This document shows positions 60,060 through 64,000 of a stretch of DNA of 64,000 bases, piece after piece. This stretch comes from Agromyces mariniharenae (GTDB lineage Bacteria; Actinomycetota; Actinomycetes; Actinomycetales; Microbacteriaceae), in the NCBI RefSeq assembly GCF_008122505.1, contig NZ_VSSB01000001.1, forward strand, positions 976,891 through 1,040,890, given 5' to 3'. The notes under the pieces are model-generated. The model had not been told where the DNA came from. It saw nothing but the letters and a program-made list of their open reading frames with translations, and did not search any database. Position 1 is the first letter of the stretch; every line of letters begins with the position of its first letter. The translations under genes and the position numbers were made by a program.

Positions 60060-61019
60060 TCAGCCCGCGCGGGCCTCGAGCAGCGCCGAGCCGAGCTCGC
60101 TGCGGAGGTAGAGCACGCTGCGTCCGTACCGGGTGCTCACGAGCAGGCCCGCGTCGCGGAGCACCCGGAGGTGCTGGTTCACGGCCGACGCCGTCACGCC
60201 GAGGCGCACGCCCAGCTCGGTCGACGACGCGGGGTCGCCGAGCGCGGCGAGCAGGCTCGCCCGGGTCTCGCCGAGCACGGCGGCGACGGCCGCGGGGTTC
60301 GCGACCCGCTCCGCCTCCCAGAGCGCGCCCTGGCCGCGGGCCGAGTACATGATCATCGGTGGCCCGTCGCCGACGGGCGCGGAGGCACGTCGCGTGAACA
60401 TCGTCGGCACGAGCGTCAGGCCGTTGCCGTCGATCGCCTGCGTCCGGTCGTTCGGGTCGGCGAGCCGCACCGACACGACGCCGTGGTCGTACTCGATGCG
60501 CGACGAGAGGCCGTTGAGCATGCCGGCGACGCCCGCCTGCGCGATCTGGCGTCCGCGATACACGATGTCGGCCTCGAGCACGGCCCGCATGCGCGGCCAG
60601 TACGGCTCGAAGCACGTGTCCCAGAGCTGTCGCAGGGCACGGATGACGCGACGGAGCGCCGCGCTCGAGGACCCGGCGAACACCTCGGGCATGCGGCCGT
60701 GCACCGCCACGAGGTCGGCGCGGAACACGTCGGCCGGCGTCGCGGCGAGCGCCGCCAACTCGTCGTCGAGCCGGGTCAGCGGCGAGGTCGGACGCGGATT
60801 GAGGAAGTCGGGCGTCCACATGCGCTCGTCGATGAGTCCCATGAGCGTCGGCATGTCGAGGCGGGCCCGGGCCTCCTCGGTGCGGCGCAGCCATCCGAGC
60901 TGCAGCGGGAACCGCGCCGGCTCCTTGATCGCCCGCAAGGAGAGGCCGAGCTCGCACAGCGGCGAGAGGCCGAACCGCACGCTGCCGACGTCGTCCTCGG
61001 TCAACAGGTACCTCAACAT
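60060..61019 (-). CDS. DUF5937-type regulator with C-terminal ArsR helix-turn-helix
   Basis: 319 residues. N-terminal 240 residues are DUF5937-like (FGLSPLCELGLSLRAIKEP at the start); 245-319 an ArsR-like winged helix (LGDPASSTELGVRLGVTASAVNQHLRVLRDAGLLVSTRYGRSVLY). ATG 61019 lies 8 nt after TAGCGT (minus strand 61028-61033), leaderless. Divergent from an MFS gene with only 56 nt between, so it probably controls that transporter. Confidence 0.88.
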   Translation of the reverse strand: MLRYLLTEDDVGSVRFGLSPLCELGLSLRAIKEPARFPLQLGWLRRTEEARARLDMPTLMGLIDERMWTPDFLNPRPTSPLTRLDDELAALAATPADVFRADLVAVHGRMPEVFAGSSSAALRRVIRALRQLWDTCFEPYWPRMRAVLEADIVYRGRQIAQAGVAGMLNGLSSRIEYDHGVVSVRLADPNDRTQAIDGNGLTLVPTMFTRRASAPVGDGPPMIMYSARGQGALWEAERVANPAAVAAVLGETRASLLAALGDPASSTELGVRLGVTASAVNQHLRVLRDAGLLVSTRYGRSVLYLRSELGSALLEARAG

Positions 61020-61075
61020 GAAGCACTACGCTACATCGATTTCGGCCGCGGACCACGTCTGGGAGAACTGGATCC

Positions 61076-62527
61076 GTGAGTCCTGCCCCCGCCGCCTCGT
61101 CGCCCTCCCCCGACACCGACGCCGTCCCGATCATCGAGCCCGAGCTCCCGCTCGAGCCCGAGCTCGATGCGGCGGTCGCGACGGCCACGAACGGCCGGCG
61201 CCCCGGCCTCCTGCGCCGGCTCGCGGCATCCGTCGAGGACCCGGTGCTGCGCATCCTCGTCATCGCGACGCTCATCAGTCGCGTCGGTCGCGGGATCTTC
61301 CTCACCGTCACGGTGCTCTACTTCACGCTGATCGTCGGGCTCGCGCCGCACGAGGTCGCGATCGTGCTCGGCGCGGCGAGCGCGGCGGGCGTGCTGTCGT
61401 CGCTCGCCGGTGGCTGGCTCGCCGACCGCGTCAGCGCCCGGCGCCTGCTCATCGTGCTCTCGATCGTCGACGGCGTCGGCCTCATCTGCTACGTGTTCGC
61501 GCACGACTTCGCGAGCGCGCTCGTGATCGCCGTCGTCGTGGGCGCCGTCGAGCAGGCCGCGAACTCGACGCGCATGGCGATCATCGCCCGCGCGTTCGAC
61601 GGCGGTCGCCGCGTGCACGCCCGCGCGGTGCTGCGCACCGTCACGAACGTCGCGATCGCGGTCGGGTCGGGCGTCGGCGCGCTCGCGCTGCTCGCCGGTA
61701 CGGCGGACGCGTACCGATGGATCATCGTCGGCGCCGGCGTCATGTACCTCGCCGGCGTGACCCAGCTCGTGAAGCTGCCCCGGTCCGTGGACGCGCCGAC
61801 GCACGTACCGAGCCCGGCGAGCGCGCCGACCGCGACCGCCGCCACTCCTGACACGACGGATGCCGCGGCCGACACCACGACCGCCGGTCCGACCGATGCC
61901 GCGCCTCGCCGCAGCCGCTTCGCCCACTCCCCCTGGCGCGATCCGCGCTACCTCGGGCTCACGGCGCTCAGCGCGATCTTCGGCATGCAGTTCGGCGTCG
62001 GGGAGGTCGGCGTGCCGCTGTGGATCGCGAACGACACCAACGCGCCCGAGGTGCTCGTGGCCGTCGTGCTCATCCTCAACACGGTCATCGTCGTCCTGTT
62101 CCAGGTGCCGCTCTCGCGCGGCACCCACGACCTGCGGCGCGCCGGGCGCGTGTCGGCGATCGCCGCGTGGCTCATGGCGGCCGCGTGCCTCGTCTACGCC
62201 GCCGCCGCGGGCCTGCCGGCCGGCTTCGCGATCGCCGTGATCGTGATCGCCGCGATCGCGCACGCCTTCGCCGAGGTGCTCTCGCAGGCGGGCGGCTGGG
62301 GCCTCAGCTTCGAACTGGCAGATCCGGTGCGCGCGGGCACCTACCAGGGCGTGTTCTCGATGGGCTATTCGCTCGGCGCCATGGTCGCGCCGCTCTTCGT
62401 GACGTCGACGGCGCTCACGTTCGGGCTCGGCGGATGGGCGATCCTCGGCGCGGTGTTCCTCGCCTCGGGCCTCGGCACCTGGGCGATCGCACGGGTCGCG
62501 GCCCGCACGTCAACGCCTGCCGCCTGA
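61076..62527 (+). CDS. MFS transporter
   Basis: 483 residues, 12 TMs. Motif A-like GGWLADRVSARRLLI after TM2; long Thr/Ala/Asp-rich loop between TM6 and TM7 (about 235-280). N-terminal 60 residues hydrophilic and acidic. GTG 61076 with GGGAGA upstream. The divergent DUF5937-ArsR gene is the likely regulator. Substrate unknown, possibly a drug. Confidence 0.88.
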   Translation: MSPAPAASSPSPDTDAVPIIEPELPLEPELDAAVATATNGRRPGLLRRLAASVEDPVLRILVIATLISRVGRGIFLTVTVLYFTLIVGLAPHEVAIVLGAASAAGVLSSLAGGWLADRVSARRLLIVLSIVDGVGLICYVFAHDFASALVIAVVVGAVEQAANSTRMAIIARAFDGGRRVHARAVLRTVTNVAIAVGSGVGALALLAGTADAYRWIIVGAGVMYLAGVTQLVKLPRSVDAPTHVPSPASAPTATAATPDTTDAAADTTTAGPTDAAPRRSRFAHSPWRDPRYLGLTALSAIFGMQFGVGEVGVPLWIANDTNAPEVLVAVVLILNTVIVVLFQVPLSRGTHDLRRAGRVSAIAAWLMAAACLVYAAAAGLPAGFAIAVIVIAAIAHAFAEVLSQAGGWGLSFELADPVRAGTYQGVFSMGYSLGAMVAPLFVTSTALTFGLGGWAILGAVFLASGLGTWAIARVAARTSTPAA

Positions 62528-62552
62528 CGGCGGGCTCGGCTAGGGTCGCCGC

Positions 62553-63923
62553 ATGAGCGACGCGCCGTCGATCGTCTGGTTCCGCGACGACCTCCGGGTC
62601 GCCGACCATCCGGCCCTGCACGCCGCGATCGAGCGCGGCGCCCCGATGGTGTGCGTGTACGTGCTCGACGAGGAGTCACGCGGCATCCGGCCGCTCGGCG
62701 GGGCCGCCCGCTGGTGGCTGCACGGTTCGCTCACCGCGCTCGCGGACGCCCTCGACCAGCACAGCGGGCGGCTCGTGCTGCGGCGGGGACCGGCCGACCG
62801 CGTCATCCGTGCGCTCGTCGACGAGACCCGCGCCGGCGCCGTGTTCTGGAACCGCCGCTACGGCGGCCCCGAGCGCGACCTCGACGCGCGCCTGAAGCAG
62901 GCGTTGCGCGACGACGGCCTCGTCGTCGAGAGCTACGCGGCGAACCTGCTGTTCGAGCCGTGGACGATCCGCACCGCCCAGGGCACGCCGTTCTCGGTGT
63001 TCACGCCGTTCTGGCGCGCGTGCCGGTCGGCGCCCGAGCCGCGGCATCCGCTGCCGGCCCCCAACGGCGCCGACGCGATCACCCCGGCGGATGCCGCGAC
63101 CGACGACCTCGACGACTGGGACCTGCTGCCCACGCACCCCGACTGGGCGGGCGGCCTCCGCGACGCGTGGACCCCCGGCGCCGACGCGGCGCACGCGCGC
63201 CTGCGGGACTTCCTCGATGACGACCTCGTCGACTACGCCGACGGTCGCGACGTGCCGTCGGAGGCAGCCACCTCGCGGCTCTCCCCGCACCTGCGCTGGG
63301 GCGAGCTGAGCCCCTACGAGGTGTGGCACGCGGTGCGCGAGCGGCGGTCGGACGGCGCGGGCGCCTCGCGTTTCCTCACCGAGCTGGGCTGGCGCGAGTT
63401 CGCCTGGCACGTGCTGTTCCACGCGCCCGATCTCGCGACCCGCAACTGGCGCGCCGAGTTCGACGCGTTCCCCTGGCCGCGCCTGCACCCGACCGCTCTG
63501 CGCGCCTGGGAGGAGGGGCGCACCGGCGTGCCGCTCGTCGACGCCGGCATGCGCGAGCTCTGGTCGACGGGCACGATGCACAACCGCGTGCGCATGGTCA
63601 CGGCGTCGTTCCTCACGAAGAACCTGCTCGTCGACTGGCGCCGCGGCGAGCAGTGGTTCTGGGACACGCTCGTCGACGCCGACGCGGCCTCGAATCCGTT
63701 CAACTGGCAGTGGGTCGCCGGCTCGGGGGCGGATGCCGCGCCGTACTTCCGCGTCTTCAACCCCGAGCTGCAGGCGACGAAGTTCGACCCCGACGGCGTC
63801 TACGTGAAGCGCTGGGTGCCCGAGGCCGGCACCGACGAGTACCCCGAACCGATCGTGGACCTCAAGGAGACCCGGGAGGCGGCCCTCGCCGCGTACGAGC
63901 ACGTGAAGGCCGCGCGCAGCTGA
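62553..63923 (+). CDS. phr: Deoxyribodipyrimidine photolyase
   Basis: 456 residues. N-terminal antenna-binding alpha/beta domain (SIVWFRDDLRVADHPAL), then the helical FAD domain with TSRLSPHLRWGELSP, the ELGWREFAWHVL, TGVPLVDAGMRELWSTGTMHNRVRMVTASFL and DADAASNPFNWQWVAGSGADAAPYFRVFNP signatures of class I CPD photolyases. ATG 62553 is 6 nt after TAGGGT (62541-62546), leaderless. Repairs UV damage with light. Photolyase and cryptochrome are hard to tell apart, but length and motifs fit photolyase. Confidence 0.93.
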   Translation: MSDAPSIVWFRDDLRVADHPALHAAIERGAPMVCVYVLDEESRGIRPLGGAARWWLHGSLTALADALDQHSGRLVLRRGPADRVIRALVDETRAGAVFWNRRYGGPERDLDARLKQALRDDGLVVESYAANLLFEPWTIRTAQGTPFSVFTPFWRACRSAPEPRHPLPAPNGADAITPADAATDDLDDWDLLPTHPDWAGGLRDAWTPGADAAHARLRDFLDDDLVDYADGRDVPSEAATSRLSPHLRWGELSPYEVWHAVRERRSDGAGASRFLTELGWREFAWHVLFHAPDLATRNWRAEFDAFPWPRLHPTALRAWEEGRTGVPLVDAGMRELWSTGTMHNRVRMVTASFLTKNLLVDWRRGEQWFWDTLVDADAASNPFNWQWVAGSGADAAPYFRVFNPELQATKFDPDGVYVKRWVPEAGTDEYPEPIVDLKETREAALAAYEHVKAARS

Positions 63924-63955
63924 CGGGTCGGCGGGCGCCGCGCGTCAGCCTGGGG

Positions 63956-64000
63956 TCAGAGCCGCTTCTCGAACCAGTGGTCGGCGTAGACCTCGTCGTT
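63956..64000 (-). CDS. C-terminal end of an unidentified gene
   Basis: Only the last 14 codons are inside the window, ending NDEVYADHWFEKRL and a TGA stop. Too little to name; the end resembles small alpha/beta enzymes or acetyltransferases but that is a guess. Convergent with the photolyase gene, 32 nt apart. Confidence 0.5.
   Translation of the reverse strand, partial: NDEVYADHWFEKRL

Overview
The window is high-GC DNA (about 70 percent by eye) from an actinobacterium, most likely Microbacteriaceae. Evidence: GTG/TTG starts, many ATGA/GTGA/TTGA stop-start overlaps, actinobacterial families (DUF3105/DUF305 pair, ChvE-type sugar importers, LPXTG protein, DUF5937-ArsR regulator), an L10-leader in front of rplJ-rplL, and many genes whose start lies 6-9 nt after a TANNNT box (leaderless transcripts). 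Agromyces or a close relative is my guess for the genus. I see no rRNA, tRNA, phage, IS element or CRISPR array.

Layout. 1-5.5 kb: L-arabinose-type import and use (permease, ATPase, ChvE-like lipoprotein, AraD) with its own LacI regulator and TGTGAC/GTCACA operators. 5.6-10.6 kb: MFS transporter, aldo/keto reductase, an odd cyclase-family hydrolase coupled to an APC permease. 10.7-15.9 kb: SPFH protein, reverse transsulfuration (cystathionine gamma-lyase/synthase plus CBS), DUF3105/DUF305 membrane proteins. 15.9-19.5 kb: an MscS-type channel with a cyclic-nucleotide-binding domain, translationally coupled to a membrane class III cyclase whose second metal Asp is replaced. 19.7-24.4 kb: ABC exporter, LPXTG surface protein, PhoD-like phosphatase. 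24.5-29.2 kb: an AglEFG-like sugar importer divergent from its LacI regulator. 29.4 kb: DUF805 protein. 29.9-41.7 kb: a sugar locus under one LacI regulator (importer, unclassified glycosidase, SGNH esterase, mannose-6-phosphate-isomerase-like protein, ROK kinase, secreted beta-propeller protein), tied together by three TTGGTATCGTTACCAA-like operators. 41.8-43.1 kb: rplL, rplJ and their leader. 43.2-44.9 kb: subtilase plus a small coupled protein resembling a subtilisin propeptide. 45-47.7 kb: EmrB-type MFS with MarR regulator, then RidA. 47.7-52.5 kb: two-component system divergent from a MacB/FtsX-type ABC pair. 52.6-55.7 kb: winged-helix methyltransferase, an alpha/beta-hydrolase-LuxR fusion regulator, and a truncated homologue of the methyltransferase, with shared palindromes. 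55.9-64 kb: amidase_6 protein, YqaJ-like nuclease, alpha/beta hydrolase, Pr6Pr membrane protein, quinone oxidoreductase, DUF5937-ArsR regulator divergent from an MFS transporter, photolyase, and the end of an unidentified gene.

Two sequence-level themes run through the window. The 16-mer GGATGCCGCGGCATCC and its halves are strongly over-used, both inside genes (encoding TDAAAS in three unrelated proteins) and as the stems of terminator-like hairpins. The strongest candidates for new biology are the cyclase/bCNG-channel pair, the subtilase with a separate propeptide-like partner, the LuxR-hydrolase/methyltransferase mini-regulon with an in-gene 61-nt inverted repeat, and the LacI-controlled glycan locus.
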